46,100 nt of DNA from a virus: positions 1 through 46,100 of IMG/VR virus record IMGVR_UViG_3300035162_004537; one strand, given 5' to 3'. The translations under genes were made by a program, and so were the position numbers. Shown one piece after another: positions 26,231 to 34,758 of the stretch (within the stretch, counting starts at the first letter, position 1; every line of letters starts with the position of its first letter). The notes under the pieces are model-generated. The model searched no databases. It was given only the letters and a program-made list of their open reading frames with translations, and was not told the DNA's origin.

Positions 26231-28498
26231 ATGTCTACCCAGCTATTTCTAGACACATCAATCCCCTTCATCAAGGTTGCTGCTGGTGCTTTACTAGAAG
26301 TCGACCCCGAGATGTGGCCTACCGAGATCCTCAAGATTGCACACAAGGAACTCCCGTTCCTACAGCGATGCGAGCTCGACGTGGAGCTCGACCGAGTGGA
26401 CCCCCTTCGTGGGTACGCGGTGGGCAAGATACTTCTCTACCCGGCTCGCATGGCTAAAGAGGCTGCTGCTGGCCAGGACAAGTTGTTGTCCATGCCGGTC
26501 GTTGTCCGAAACCGTGAACTCTCGCCCCTTGACGTGTACAGCTACAAGGGTGCGATGCACCCTATGGACGACGACACGGTCAACGAGATCCTCTTCGTAC
26601 CTGACACGTTCGAGCACGTTGCGCCGAAGGGGCAGTTTACCGGCAGCGAGCTAGCGAGCCAGCTCGCTCCCCCAACTAGTAGTCACCAGTACGGCGGTAG
26701 CTCCCTGAATAAGAGTGCCCACGAGAAGACGGCCATGTGGCCGTTCAAGAAGAAGAAGAAGGGCGGCAAGGCCACCCTGGGGTCTGCTGCTGCTGTGGGG
26801 AACTACTTGAATGGACTGCAGGGAGGCATCCAGCAGACCCTGCACAAGCCTACGGGTACGGTGAGCCCGTTTACCCAGCAGGGTGGACGTACGGGGATTA
26901 TGACAGCAGCTGGGAGCTTCCAGCCAGTAAGCGAACAGGCCGCTGACGACTTCATGAAGGCCTTTGCTCAGCAGAAGCAGAAGAAGGCGTCTGTTGATCT
27001 ACTGAAGGTCGCAGCACATACCTTCCGCGACGCCGATGTCGAAGCGTTCCGCCAGCAGGTCATGGGGCACCCGGGGCTTCGATACAATTACGCGAACAAC
27101 GAAATGCTCCGCGGCGCTACCGAGACCATCTTCGCGGTTAAGGAGAAGACTGCGGCGGAGAAGCGCGCAAACCGCCGTGCGGCTACCAAGCCGACGGTCG
27201 TTCAATTTGTGGAGCACGGGAAGGGCTACTTCCTCAAGACAGCAAACCACCACGCGTACGCACCCACGGTGCGGGAAGTCAGCCGCTTTGACGCGCAGAA
27301 GATGCTCTCCGAGACGTCGATGAAGCGTCTATTGAAGGTGGGCCACGTCACTCTGACGTCTGATCCAGTAATGACTACGCGACCCATGACCAAAAGTGCG
27401 TCTGCTGCTGACCGCTTTGGCATCTACCGGGTGTGGGACGGTGCGCAGCCCAAGGAAGGCATGGTGGTCTCGCGCATGGTGGGCGTGGACGGTCGAGTCC
27501 TGGATGCCCAGGTGTTCTTGGGAGAGGATGCTCACGCTATGCAAGAGAAGATTGCAGGCTCCTTCGAGCGCACCACAACACTGGCAGGAAGCCACGCCCG
27601 CGGAAAGGGTGTGTTCGTCTATCAGGAAGGCAACAGGGCAGTTGCTACGGAGCCGATCGAAGTACTAAACGAGATATCGACTTCGTACGACGGAGAGAAA
27701 GTCGCCTACTACAACGCTCGGCGAATGGCGACGGGCGAGCCGCTTCGGATCTACCGAGTCCCTGGCCTGCAGAAGCTAGCGGCCCTCGGAGACGGGGAGC
27801 TTCATATTCCTGCTCGCATGGTCTTTTGCGCCTTAGCGGGTAAGCAGACTACGGTAGCTTCAAACACAAATACGGTAGATATGCTTGAGCAGCAGAAGCT
27901 TGCATCCCACAGCTCGGCCACACTTGTATCTGATGGTGCCTCCTACGAGATCCGTGGGCGTAATGCCCGCGTATTCGACGGGGACATGATGACCGCAGAC
28001 GCAGCTGCGTTTGCACTTGGCGCACTGGGGGTCACGGGCCGGCAGTCCGAGGCGCTCCTCAAGGTCGCAGCGAGTTCTGGTAGCGTTACTGTAACTACGA
28101 CTCGCCCCGTAGTCAGCGAGCTAGCTAAGGGCCGTGACGAATTAATTAAGGCTGCCCACTTTGTGCGGTCTATGCCCAGCATGAAAACAGATCTCGTAAA
28201 CGCAGTCGCTATCCTTACCGAGCCGGCAAGCATGGAGATGTGGAAAGAGGCGGCCTCTGGTATTTCCTCCGAGACAGCTAATACCATCCTGTCCCTGAAC
28301 TTCGTAAACCCGGAGAACGCGGCAATCTACGTGAACTACCTGCCATCTATCGAAAAGGTTTCGTCGGTCCTGGCGGAGCTACTGGTAGCCAGCCGATTGG
28401 GCCTTAGCGATATTCGGGAGTCTGCGGCCCTAAACGCTATGAAGCAGGTGCAGAAGGTAGCGAAAGACCTAGGGCATCTGCGCGAAAAGATTCAGTAG
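26231..28498 (+). CDS. Large virion-module protein with repeated EKTA-like motifs
   Basis: 755 aa from the ATG at 26231; the earlier in-frame ATG at 26201 overlaps the previous gene and is less likely. The first 150 residues are compact (STQLFLDTSIPFIKVAAG). Then comes AHEKTAMWPFKKKKKGG, a Lys-rich patch, then KEKTAAEKRANRRA, and further K-x-A segments (QEKIAGSF, MTKSASAAD, WKEAASGI, IEKVSSVL). The C-terminal 100 residues are helical. No enzymatic signature. The EKTA sites suggest segments cut or docked during assembly, discussed separately. Function unknown; likely a virion structural or injected protein. Confidence 0.75.
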   Translation: MSTQLFLDTSIPFIKVAAGALLEVDPEMWPTEILKIAHKELPFLQRCELDVELDRVDPLRGYAVGKILLYPARMAKEAAAGQDKLLSMPVVVRNRELSPLDVYSYKGAMHPMDDDTVNEILFVPDTFEHVAPKGQFTGSELASQLAPPTSSHQYGGSSLNKSAHEKTAMWPFKKKKKGGKATLGSAAAVGNYLNGLQGGIQQTLHKPTGTVSPFTQQGGRTGIMTAAGSFQPVSEQAADDFMKAFAQQKQKKASVDLLKVAAHTFRDADVEAFRQQVMGHPGLRYNYANNEMLRGATETIFAVKEKTAAEKRANRRAATKPTVVQFVEHGKGYFLKTANHHAYAPTVREVSRFDAQKMLSETSMKRLLKVGHVTLTSDPVMTTRPMTKSASAADRFGIYRVWDGAQPKEGMVVSRMVGVDGRVLDAQVFLGEDAHAMQEKIAGSFERTTTLAGSHARGKGVFVYQEGNRAVATEPIEVLNEISTSYDGEKVAYYNARRMATGEPLRIYRVPGLQKLAALGDGELHIPARMVFCALAGKQTTVASNTNTVDMLEQQKLASHSSATLVSDGASYEIRGRNARVFDGDMMTADAAAFALGALGVTGRQSEALLKVAASSGSVTVTTTRPVVSELAKGRDELIKAAHFVRSMPSMKTDLVNAVAILTEPASMEMWKEAASGISSETANTILSLNFVNPENAAIYVNYLPSIEKVSSVLAELLVASRLGLSDIRESAALNAMKQVQKVAKDLGHLREKIQ

Positions 28499-28507
28499 GA
28501 GTACGGC

Positions 28508-29383
28508 GTGGCTTCATACCCATATCGTAGGTATCTACTGTACCAACTCTCTCGGAAGATGGTGTATTACGACATCATCGCGGACTGCCTAGCAAAGGGC
28601 CTGGTACCTCCCAGCGAAGACGAACTCCGTCTCCTAGACGCCGAGCTCGGGTCTGCCCCTAAGGGCTGGAAAGCTCGCCTGCCCGACGCGGGCCCTGCTT
28701 TTAGGAAGTGGCTACTGGCCAAGGGGGTAATGGACCTTTGGGATCAGTCCGAGGTCTCTCGGGAGGTGCTGGACTTCCAGCAATCAGGTAAACCTAGCGG
28801 TGACTTTGAGTCTTTGATGCTCCTGCATGGGGATGTAGCGCATTGCAGAGCGGAGCTTCTTCTTAGCTATGCTGAGGCCCGAGTCCCCTCCCTAGAGGCG
28901 TTGTGTATCTACGTCGAGTACTTCTGGGATATAGGCTCGATGCCCCGTACCGAGTTGTTCGACTACATTGAAAAGTCTAAAGATCGGGCTCGCTACCTCC
29001 CGGCATACGAAGGGGACCTAGAGCGCTCCTACAGCATTTTAGGGATTCAGCAGCGAGTGGAGGCTGCTAGCCTGGCAGACTCCTTCGTCCAGTTTGCCTA
29101 CCGCCAGGTGCGGATGTTGGACCGGCAGGGCGTAGCCCAGACGGGTGCCCAGCTGATCGGCATTTCCGCACTTCAACGCGCTGCCCTCGACTCGGTTAGA
29201 GTACGAGATGAAGTTCGTATGGCGCATGATGACGACAACTTGCGGAAAGATGCGGCGTTGTTTAGGGCTCAGATAGTCCGGACAGCTCAGATCGTGTCTA
29301 TAGATGACCTAGAAGGAGGAGCCGTCGATGCGGAGTATGAAGACGCTGGAGAAGCTGGAATCCGCAGGATTCCAGCGAGATAG
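28508..29383 (+). CDS. Unknown helical protein, virion assembly region
   Basis: 291 aa from a GTG at 28508 with a TAGGAG site. Mostly alpha-helical: YRRYLLYQLSRKMVYYDII, AGPAFRKWLLAKGVMDLW, then ESLMLLHGDVAHCRAELLLS, LEALCIYVEYFWDIGSM, and an acidic end (DDLEGGAVDAEYEDAGEAG). Its place two genes before the large terminase invites the question of a small terminase, but I see no clear helix-turn-helix. Function unresolved. Confidence 0.7.
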   Translation: MASYPYRRYLLYQLSRKMVYYDIIADCLAKGLVPPSEDELRLLDAELGSAPKGWKARLPDAGPAFRKWLLAKGVMDLWDQSEVSREVLDFQQSGKPSGDFESLMLLHGDVAHCRAELLLSYAEARVPSLEALCIYVEYFWDIGSMPRTELFDYIEKSKDRARYLPAYEGDLERSYSILGIQQRVEAASLADSFVQFAYRQVRMLDRQGVAQTGAQLIGISALQRAALDSVRVRDEVRMAHDDDNLRKDAALFRAQIVRTAQIVSIDDLEGGAVDAEYEDAGEAGIRRIPAR

Positions 29384-29831
29384 TGGGCTGGTAGTTCCCG
29401 AGTCTTCCACCGGACTGGTGATGCCCAACGGCATGCCGGTGCCGAAAGCACTCGAGTTTGAGGTACGCGAACATACGTACTTCGCAGTAGAGTTCGCGGA
29501 GAAGGGCGCAGACATCATCTACCATTTTTGGCCCCCCAGCAATGGCGATAACTTTTGTGAAGTCTTCTCCGAATGCCTGGAAATCGGCTTCCAGGAGATA
29601 CTCCCAGAGAGCGCAGACGTCCGGGCAACCTATACTGACCAGACCGAGTCTGCGGTGCTCCTCCGCTTTAGCGAAGCGGAGGGTAAGCTCAGTCAAGAAG
29701 ACGTGCCCCCCAGAGCTAGGGAAACCTACTTTGTGCGCGTAGTGGGTGGAACAGAGTATCCTCTCGCTGATATCTTCCTCAAGGGACGGGTCTTCTTATC
29801 CATTGAGAAGGCGATTAAGGAGAAGAGCTAA
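29328..29831 (+). CDS. Hypothetical protein overlapping its upstream neighbour
   Basis: 167 aa, ATG at 29328 preceded by AAGGAGG; a second ATG is three codons later. It overlaps the previous gene by 56 bases in another frame. The product is acidic with a beta-rich look (VREHTYFAVEFAEKGADIIYHFWPP, ESAVLLRFSEAEG, TYFVRVVGGTEYPL). Stop TAA shares one base with the next ATG. Contains a perfect 9-bp hairpin at 29660-29682. Function unknown, possibly a small connector or tail completion protein. Confidence 0.7.
   Translation: MRSMKTLEKLESAGFQRDSGLVVPESSTGLVMPNGMPVPKALEFEVREHTYFAVEFAEKGADIIYHFWPPSNGDNFCEVFSECLEIGFQEILPESADVRATYTDQTESAVLLRFSEAEGKLSQEDVPPRARETYFVRVVGGTEYPLADIFLKGRVFLSIEKAIKEKS
29660..29682. 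repeat. Perfect 9-bp hairpin inside gene
   Basis: CCTCCGCTT, loop TAGCG, AAGCGGAGG. It lies inside the 29328-29831 coding region and has no U-tract, so it is a possible RNA stability or pause element rather than a terminator. Confidence 0.55.
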
Positions 29832-30226
29832 TGCTCGCAGTTAAAAACTTCCAGAACAATCGGGACATGCTCGATTTCATCCAAGGCTCATCGGTGGCTC
29901 GAGGTAGCGCAGGCACCAATACGGCTGCCAGCCCCAACCTGCAGGATCTGACTGCGGGAGCGTTCACAAGCGTTCTAGTGGGTGACCAGCTCGTTATCTC
30001 TGGCGAGACTGCGATCTTCACCGTGGACACTAAGACGGACGACAACAACCTAATCCTAAGCGCTAATATTGTCGGCGCTCACGCGGTTGGGGTGACTGCG
30101 GCTACATGGCAGGCCCTGCGCGGCGGCGTCGGAGAGGCAGCCCTAAAGTTTGGTAGCCCGCTTCAGGACACGCTCGGGCAGAGCCATTGGATCGTGGTCT
30201 ACGATGCTCTCACGTTCAAGGTCTAG
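29831..30226 (+). CDS. Small structural-type protein
   Basis: 131 aa, starts MLAVKNFQNNRDMLDFIQG. It is beta-rich with a Gly/Ala/Thr composition typical of small virion proteins (GAFTSVLVGDQLVISGETAIFTV, NNLILSANIVGAHAVGV) and ends SHWIVVYDALTFKV. Last rightward gene before a 364-bp interval that holds only a minus-strand gene. Function unknown. Confidence 0.7.
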   Translation: MLAVKNFQNNRDMLDFIQGSSVARGSAGTNTAASPNLQDLTAGAFTSVLVGDQLVISGETAIFTVDTKTDDNNLILSANIVGAHAVGVTAATWQALRGGVGEAALKFGSPLQDTLGQSHWIVVYDALTFKV

Positions 30227-30591
30227 CGCTTCTTACCGTTAGCCCTCTGCTGCTGTATCAGCAGGTCCATGTCGGACATCTCGGGCTTCTGCCACCAGGT
30301 TAGGACCATGGCACCAACGATGGGGATCTCCTCCCCGTCGTCCTGGTGCCAGAACTGGTGGCGCATCTCCTCGAATCGCGCATCAACACCTATGCGTTCT
30401 CCGCTTTTGCGGATCCAATCTGCAGCATACCTCCGTAGGGTGACGTCTTTCTTATCCCCGGGGTTGAGCATCCTGACCGGAATTTTGGCAATATGAAGGT
30501 CCGCGTCCGATGTACGCGCAGCTACTGGCAGGATTCGCCCGTGCGTTATCTTGTCCAGTGTTTCCAGCAAAGGGGTAAGGTCTAGGTCCAT
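30223..30591 (-). CDS. Minus-strand hypothetical protein, head to head with terL
   Basis: 122 aa from the ATG at 30589-30591; a longer start at 30654 is possible and has an AGG six bases upstream, but would overlap terL. Product starts MDLDLTPLLETLDKITHGRIL and contains ARTSDADLHIAKIPVRML, RRYAADWIRKSGERIGVDARFEEM, and ends QQQRANGKKR. The interval has no convincing plus-strand gene, which supports this one. The start codon shares two bases with the terL start (CATG). No family recognised. Its 3' end overlaps the 29831 gene by 4 bases, tail to tail. Confidence 0.6.
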   Translation of the reverse strand: MDLDLTPLLETLDKITHGRILPVAARTSDADLHIAKIPVRMLNPGDKKDVTLRRYAADWIRKSGERIGVDARFEEMRHQFWHQDDGEEIPIVGAMVLTWWQKPEMSDMDLLIQQQRANGKKR

Positions 30592-32281
30592 GTCAGCACT
30601 CACTTCAATTCCTATGACTCCGCTAGATTTCACGGAGTTCGCTATTCGCCACAAGGGTGAACCTATCTCATTAGATAGACGGCCCTGGTTGCCTACGATC
30701 TACAACCTACCTTTCACGGTACAGCCCGATGATACTTTCCGGCGCAAGCAACTCCTAATCTTCGGGCGGCAATGCGAGAAAAGCACGACCATCGCTAACA
30801 TGCTGATGTCGTGCGCCAACCTGGTGGACTACCTCCGGCTCCTCTACATCACAGCATCCGATGTTCAGATGCGGGAGTTCTCGGATGAACGCTTGCGCGC
30901 CGTGATTGCAGACAGCTCTCGCCTGCTAGACCTGGCGGGGCAGACCCAGAGATACCGAGCGAGGAGTCCTACGGGTCAGAAGGAAACTCAGAACGTTCAG
31001 ACTAAGCGGTGGGTCAACCAAAGTAAGATTCTGCTCCGCTCCGTGTATCGATCTGCAGACCGGGCCCGTGGTATCTCCTCAGACTTCCTCGGGGTAGATG
31101 AGCTTCAGGATATCTATACCGACACCTTGCCCGTCATCGAGGAGACACTCTTCCACTCCGAGCTTGCCGGCGGGCCGATCTCCCTGTACGCAGGGACACC
31201 CAAGACGTTCGACAACCCCCTGGAGTTCTACTGGTCCAGGCACTCCACGCAGAATGAGTGGATGGTCAAATGTGAAGGCTGTGGGAAGTGGACGCTGATC
31301 ACCGAAGAGCACATCCACCCTACAGGCCTCTTCTGCCTGGTGTGCACTACCGAGCTCAACCCCGTCACTGGCCAGGCCCAGTGGGTGCGGCTTGGCAGAG
31401 AAGACTCCGAGTGGGAGGGCTTTCGACTTCCACAGCCCGTTGTCATTTACGCGTACCGCAATGAGCCGCAGGTGTTCACTCGCCAGTGGATGGAGCTGCT
31501 CAATAAGCGGCGTAGATACCCTCGCGCTAAGTTTCAGAATGAAGTCATGGCTCGGTCCTACGACGCGGGTACAAAGCCAGTCACTTTCGAGGAAGTTCGC
31601 AAGTGCTGCATCTCCACCGAGTCCTTCGTGGGAGAAGACGATATCGATGTAGGACTACGTACTACCCAGACGTGGGCTGGGGTGGACTGGGGTACTGGCG
31701 AAGTCAGCTACACTGTGGCGTCCGTGTGGCGGTATGACGCCAGTGGTCGCTTCGCGTGCATCTGGGCAAAGAAGTACGAGGGCGTAGAGGCAGACCCAGA
31801 CTTCCAGATCGGGGACATGATTCAGTGGTTCCGTAGATTCAACGTCAACCGCATTGGGTCTGACTGGGGGTTCGGCTTCCAAGCCAACCCAAAACTTCAG
31901 AAGGCCTTCGGCGCCGGCAAGGTGCTCTGCTACTACCACGCAGGCAAGCAGGGGGAGAAGGTTCGCTGGGACAAGAAGGGCGTGAAGTTCACCACGCACC
32001 GAACCAGAGTCCTGGGCGATGTGTTCACCCTCATCAAGCGCGGACCCGTCAGTGGAGGCATGGCATTCCCGAAGTGGGAGCAGTTCGAGGAGTTCTCCAA
32101 GGACATCCTTGCCGTCTACCAGGAGCACGACGATACGAGAGGGGAGCTCCGGTATGACCACCCTCGAGGTGTCCCTGACGACTTCCTACACACTGCCTGC
32201 TACGCACTGCTTGCTAGCCAGTTCGACAAGCGGCGCCCCGATCTGCACAACCCGCAGCCGAGTCGAAGCCGAAAAAAGTGA
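30590..32281 (+). CDS. terL: Terminase large subunit
   Basis: 563 aa from the ATG at 30590. ATPase: a Walker A-like GRQCEKST at 59-66 (the usual Gly before Lys is Glu), Walker B FLGVDELQD near 167-173, and coupling motif YAGTPKT. A CEGCGKW/CLVC insertion is a probable zinc ribbon. The RNase H-fold nuclease has WAGVDWGTG (D366), IGSDWGFGF and VPDDFLHTACYALLA, which supply the acidic metal ligands. It cuts concatemeric DNA and pumps it through the portal. The C-terminus is basic (RSRKK). It is followed by a strong bidirectional hairpin terminator. Confidence 0.93.
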   Translation: MSALTSIPMTPLDFTEFAIRHKGEPISLDRRPWLPTIYNLPFTVQPDDTFRRKQLLIFGRQCEKSTTIANMLMSCANLVDYLRLLYITASDVQMREFSDERLRAVIADSSRLLDLAGQTQRYRARSPTGQKETQNVQTKRWVNQSKILLRSVYRSADRARGISSDFLGVDELQDIYTDTLPVIEETLFHSELAGGPISLYAGTPKTFDNPLEFYWSRHSTQNEWMVKCEGCGKWTLITEEHIHPTGLFCLVCTTELNPVTGQAQWVRLGREDSEWEGFRLPQPVVIYAYRNEPQVFTRQWMELLNKRRRYPRAKFQNEVMARSYDAGTKPVTFEEVRKCCISTESFVGEDDIDVGLRTTQTWAGVDWGTGEVSYTVASVWRYDASGRFACIWAKKYEGVEADPDFQIGDMIQWFRRFNVNRIGSDWGFGFQANPKLQKAFGAGKVLCYYHAGKQGEKVRWDKKGVKFTTHRTRVLGDVFTLIKRGPVSGGMAFPKWEQFEEFSKDILAVYQEHDDTRGELRYDHPRGVPDDFLHTACYALLASQFDKRRPDLHNPQPSRSRKK

Positions 32282-32302
32282 AGGCGAAAAAGAGCCAAGC
32301 CC

Positions 32303-32335
32303 ACCTACTCCCCACCAGCCGGGTGGGGAGTAGGT
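32303..32335. terminator. Bidirectional terminator hairpin, 14-bp perfect stem
   Basis: ACCTACTCCCCACC at 32303-32316 and GGTGGGGAGTAGGT at 32322-32335 pair perfectly around a 5-nt loop. It lies between the convergent ends of terL (plus) and the Ala-rich gene (minus). No long U-tract is seen, but the position and strength fit a terminator serving both strands. Confidence 0.8.
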
Positions 32336-32356
32336 AGCTCGGCCTGACCCTATGGA

Positions 32357-32995
32357 TCAGACGCCGCCGTCGGCGACGTTGTACGGGAGGACGTTGCCGT
32401 CCTCGTCCATTTCGCCGCCGCCTCGGCTCGACAGCATACGGTAGCCGCCATAGGCGGCCCCGCCTGCTGCAGCGACTCCAACAGCAGCAAGCGCGTACTC
32501 TTGCGTGCCCCAACCGTCCTCATCGTCAGCATCGATGATATCGAGCTGACGACCCTTCGAGTCGACACCGGCCCATTCGCGAGCGCCGTTGCCTGCGCCG
32601 CGGATGACCGCGCTGGCGGTCATCGCGATCTCCTTTCGGAGGACTCCGCCAAGGGTTTCCCGAGTTCGGACGAGGTAGCCGTCGTCCGTCACCCGCTCTC
32701 CGACGATTTCCGCGTTGAGGAAGCCCCCAACGAAGTTGCTCGCCATCCCGCCAGCCACCCCGGCGGCGGTGACGAGGACGGTCGCGGCGCTGGTCGCAGC
32801 GCCGGCGGCAGTTGCCACGACACCGGGGCCCGCGGGCTGGCGGCTCGCAGCGACCTCGTCCATCATCGCCCTAAACTTCGCGTCGTTCGCTTCTCGCTCT
32901 TTAGCGAGTTCTTTGCGGACGAATTCCTCGAGGCTTGGGGTGGCGGGACTGGGGTTGGCTTCCGCTGCGGCTTTCTTCATACTTGAACTTGACAT
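32357..32995 (-). CDS. Ala/Gly-rich protein with hydrophobic segments
   Basis: 212 aa from the ATG at 32993-32995, chosen over an upstream ATG because TAGGAG lies just ahead. The N-terminal 60 residues form a charged helix (LEEFVRKELAKEREANDAKFR). Then comes VVATAAGAATSAATVLVTAAGVAGG, a hydrophobic glycine-zipper-like stretch. A second hydrophobic helix near 175-195 reads YALAAVGVAAAGGAAYGGYRML. The end is acidic. It may insert in membrane or line a virion channel. It is read against the late genes and has its own candidate promoter. No family recognised. Confidence 0.72.
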   Translation of the reverse strand: MSSSSMKKAAAEANPSPATPSLEEFVRKELAKEREANDAKFRAMMDEVAASRQPAGPGVVATAAGAATSAATVLVTAAGVAGGMASNFVGGFLNAEIVGERVTDDGYLVRTRETLGGVLRKEIAMTASAVIRGAGNGAREWAGVDSKGRQLDIIDADDEDGWGTQEYALAAVGVAAAGGAAYGGYRMLSSRGGGEMDEDGNVLPYNVADGGV

Positions 32996-33078
32996 TATTG
33001 CTCCTAGTAAGCACCAGCAGGGGGGTTTGGGTCCCACTGGCTTGTCGGTGCAAAGGACGTATTGTCCCTTACATTCTG

Positions 33079-33108
33079 CTTATAGGAGGTTTGTTATGCT
33101 ATTTTCAC
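33079..33108 (-). promoter_or_regulatory. Candidate promoter for the Ala/Gly-rich gene
   Basis: On the minus strand GTGAAA (complement 33103-33108) and TATAAG (complement 33079-33084) are 18 bases apart, close to a sigma70-type pair. GCATAAC lies between them, resembling the GCATAAG motif of other control regions. It sits in the 114-bp gap between the two leftward genes. Confidence 0.4.
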
Positions 33109-33109
33109 T

Positions 33110-33802
33110 TTAGGCCAAAGTATAGGCTAAAACATGGCTTTCGATGGATTTTAGAGGTACTTCCGTCGCTGTTAATGCCCGGCCCATCTGTCCTGCCCCC
33201 GTGGCGTTACTTCTCTTCGCGTTCGCGTACAGGACGCCGTAGAATCTATCCTTGGCTCGGATCAGCCTAGCAAGTAGAACGTCTCTCCCCGCCTGGGGGT
33301 AGTCCGGGTCACTTTCTAGCTGGCGGACCATTCTCATCGTTAGGTCTACTAGGGGTACCCATGCGCGAGAGCCGGCCCCGCGGAGGAGGAGGAGTACCTC
33401 GTCTTCTTGCAAGGACATCAGATCGTCTGCGAGCTGGGACATTACCCGTACGCCCCACGCGCCGTCTCCCAGCATGGAGATGTGGGTGAGTCTCATCACC
33501 TCCAGCTCTTCTTTCGTGCGCGCCCTGCGCGGAGCGCCGAAGCCCATGCCTAGCTTCAGTGTTTCGAAGCCGGCCTCGAGCTTTAGGAGCCTCTGCTCTA
33601 GCTCGTTACTGGACGGGGCATGCACTTCAATGACCGGGGTGACCCGCTCGGAGTACAGCCTCTGGACGTCAGCTTCCGGGATCCACACCTTACGTCCTTG
33701 CTCTAATCTACGCATCTCCCCGGCACTTAGTAGCTCCCCTACCTTGCGCTCTGACACTCCTAGGATTTCAGAAGTTTGCTTCTTCGTGTAACATCCGTAC
33801 AT
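33110..33802 (-). CDS. Helix-turn-helix protein, candidate regulator
   Basis: 230 aa. The first 50 residues form a MerR/excisionase-type (HTH_17) domain: CYTKKQTSEILGVSERKVGELL, then MRRLEQGRKVWIPEADVQRLY. A coiled-coil stretch follows (SNELEQRLLKLEAGFETLKLGM), then a helical domain with no known motif (LMSLQEDEVLLLLRGAGSRAW, VLLARLIRAKDRFYGVLY). It could control transcription of the late region or act in DNA packaging as a small-terminase-like DNA binder. It is leftward and divergent from the 33871 gene, which suits a regulator. The role is inference. Confidence 0.72.
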   Translation of the reverse strand: MYGCYTKKQTSEILGVSERKVGELLSAGEMRRLEQGRKVWIPEADVQRLYSERVTPVIEVHAPSSNELEQRLLKLEAGFETLKLGMGFGAPRRARTKEELEVMRLTHISMLGDGAWGVRVMSQLADDLMSLQEDEVLLLLRGAGSRAWVPLVDLTMRMVRQLESDPDYPQAGRDVLLARLIRAKDRFYGVLYANAKRSNATGAGQMGRALTATEVPLKSIESHVLAYTLA

Positions 33803-33870
33803 CTCATCCCCGCAGTTGGATCATTAGGTTATTCTACTGCTCCCCACTTTGGGTAAACTACGAGGTCCCC
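33803..33870. promoter_or_regulatory. Divergent intergenic region
   Basis: 68 bp between the HTH gene and the next rightward gene, so promoters in both directions are expected. On the minus strand GTTTAC and TAGAAT are 16 bases apart, a plausible promoter for the HTH gene. No clear rightward pair is seen. The rightward gene has only a weak GAGG site before its ATG. Confidence 0.35.
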
Positions 33871-34758
33871 ATGAACTTCTTAGAGAAGCTCGCTAACGCG
33901 CCAACCGAGCGGCAATCCTCTGAGCACCTCAAGCTACTTGGTAAGAGGGCAGCCAGCCTGTATGGCGGCAATGAGGTGGATAGTTTGTCCGAGGCGGTTC
34001 TCCGCGTAGCCGGGGAAGAGGGCAATCTTAATAATGATCAAGTTGCTCGCATCTCGGAAATGGCAAACCAGGAGACGTGGCGCACCGTCTTTGTTGAGGG
34101 CGGCAACCGCGGAGCTTCCTTCGAGCCCGCAAACGCAGACAACATTATCGGCGAGCTCTCCCACCGGCCCGAGGTCGAGGACGCCGAGGCACTGAACATG
34201 CTGGACTACAGCAGCGATGTTCCCGGCGAGCAGATCCCGGACGACATAAGTTTAGCCGACGCGTTTGGCGTCGAGTCGGACTCGGAAGCGTACGAGGCGC
34301 TCAACCCTGCCCAGGCCGAGGCGGAGTTCTCGGAAAAGACTGCATCAGCCGCTGGCGTAGCTCGGTACGGAGTTGACCAGGCTGCCACCGCCTTGGCCAG
34401 TGCGGGAGAAACATTCTACGCCATGGTTAAGTCTGCACATCTTGACGACGGCCATGGGCTCCTGCAGCTGTCCAAGGCTGCCGCGGCGGGTATGCAAGAC
34501 CCGCTATTCGCTGCCGACATGATGTCCGCTATCTTGTCCCGGCTCGAGGTTGACGGCGTAAAGTTTGACCGAGCAAGTGAGCTCCGCAAGGTTGCTCACC
34601 CGCTTGTGGTTAACCCTGACCATCCGTTTATCGCTGCCGCCGCAACGCTAGAGCGCGCCGCGTTTGAGCACTACACTGCAGGAGACGCCCACGAGAAGTT
34701 GGCCGCGTCGCATAGGCATGCGGTCAAAGCGCTAAGAGAAAAACTTAGGAACGTTTGA
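33871..34758 (+). CDS. Acidic helical virion-module protein with EKTA motif
   Basis: 295 aa, starts MNFLEKLANAPTERQ. The N-terminal half is very acidic (PGEQIPDDISLADAFGVESD). Then AEFSEKTASAAGVARYG marks the boundary to an Ala-rich helical half (VDQAATALASAGETFYAMV, LLQLSKAAAAGMQDPLF). It ends HEKLAASHRHAVKALREKL. The division at the EKTA site, acidic before and helical after, is like a propeptide layout. Stop overlaps the next start (TGATG). Function unknown; probably a scaffold or internal virion protein. Confidence 0.72.
   Translation: MNFLEKLANAPTERQSSEHLKLLGKRAASLYGGNEVDSLSEAVLRVAGEEGNLNNDQVARISEMANQETWRTVFVEGGNRGASFEPANADNIIGELSHRPEVEDAEALNMLDYSSDVPGEQIPDDISLADAFGVESDSEAYEALNPAQAEAEFSEKTASAAGVARYGVDQAATALASAGETFYAMVKSAHLDDGHGLLQLSKAAAAGMQDPLFAADMMSAILSRLEVDGVKFDRASELRKVAHPLVVNPDHPFIAAAATLERAAFEHYTAGDAHEKLAASHRHAVKALREKLRNV

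Noticed and set aside
28508-29383. Small terminase candidate
   Set aside because: It is near terL and helical, but no helix-turn-helix or other small-terminase signature could be seen, so no such call was made.
33095-33112. Perfect AGGAGGT site followed by ATG and a five-codon frame (MLFSL) on the plus strand
   Set aside because: Too short to support; it overlaps the candidate promoter of the minus-strand gene and is probably coincidence.
32501-33270. Several plus-strand frames across the leftward island
   Set aside because: They mirror the Ala/Gly-rich minus gene and have no ribosome sites; the minus frame has a well-placed TAGGAG.
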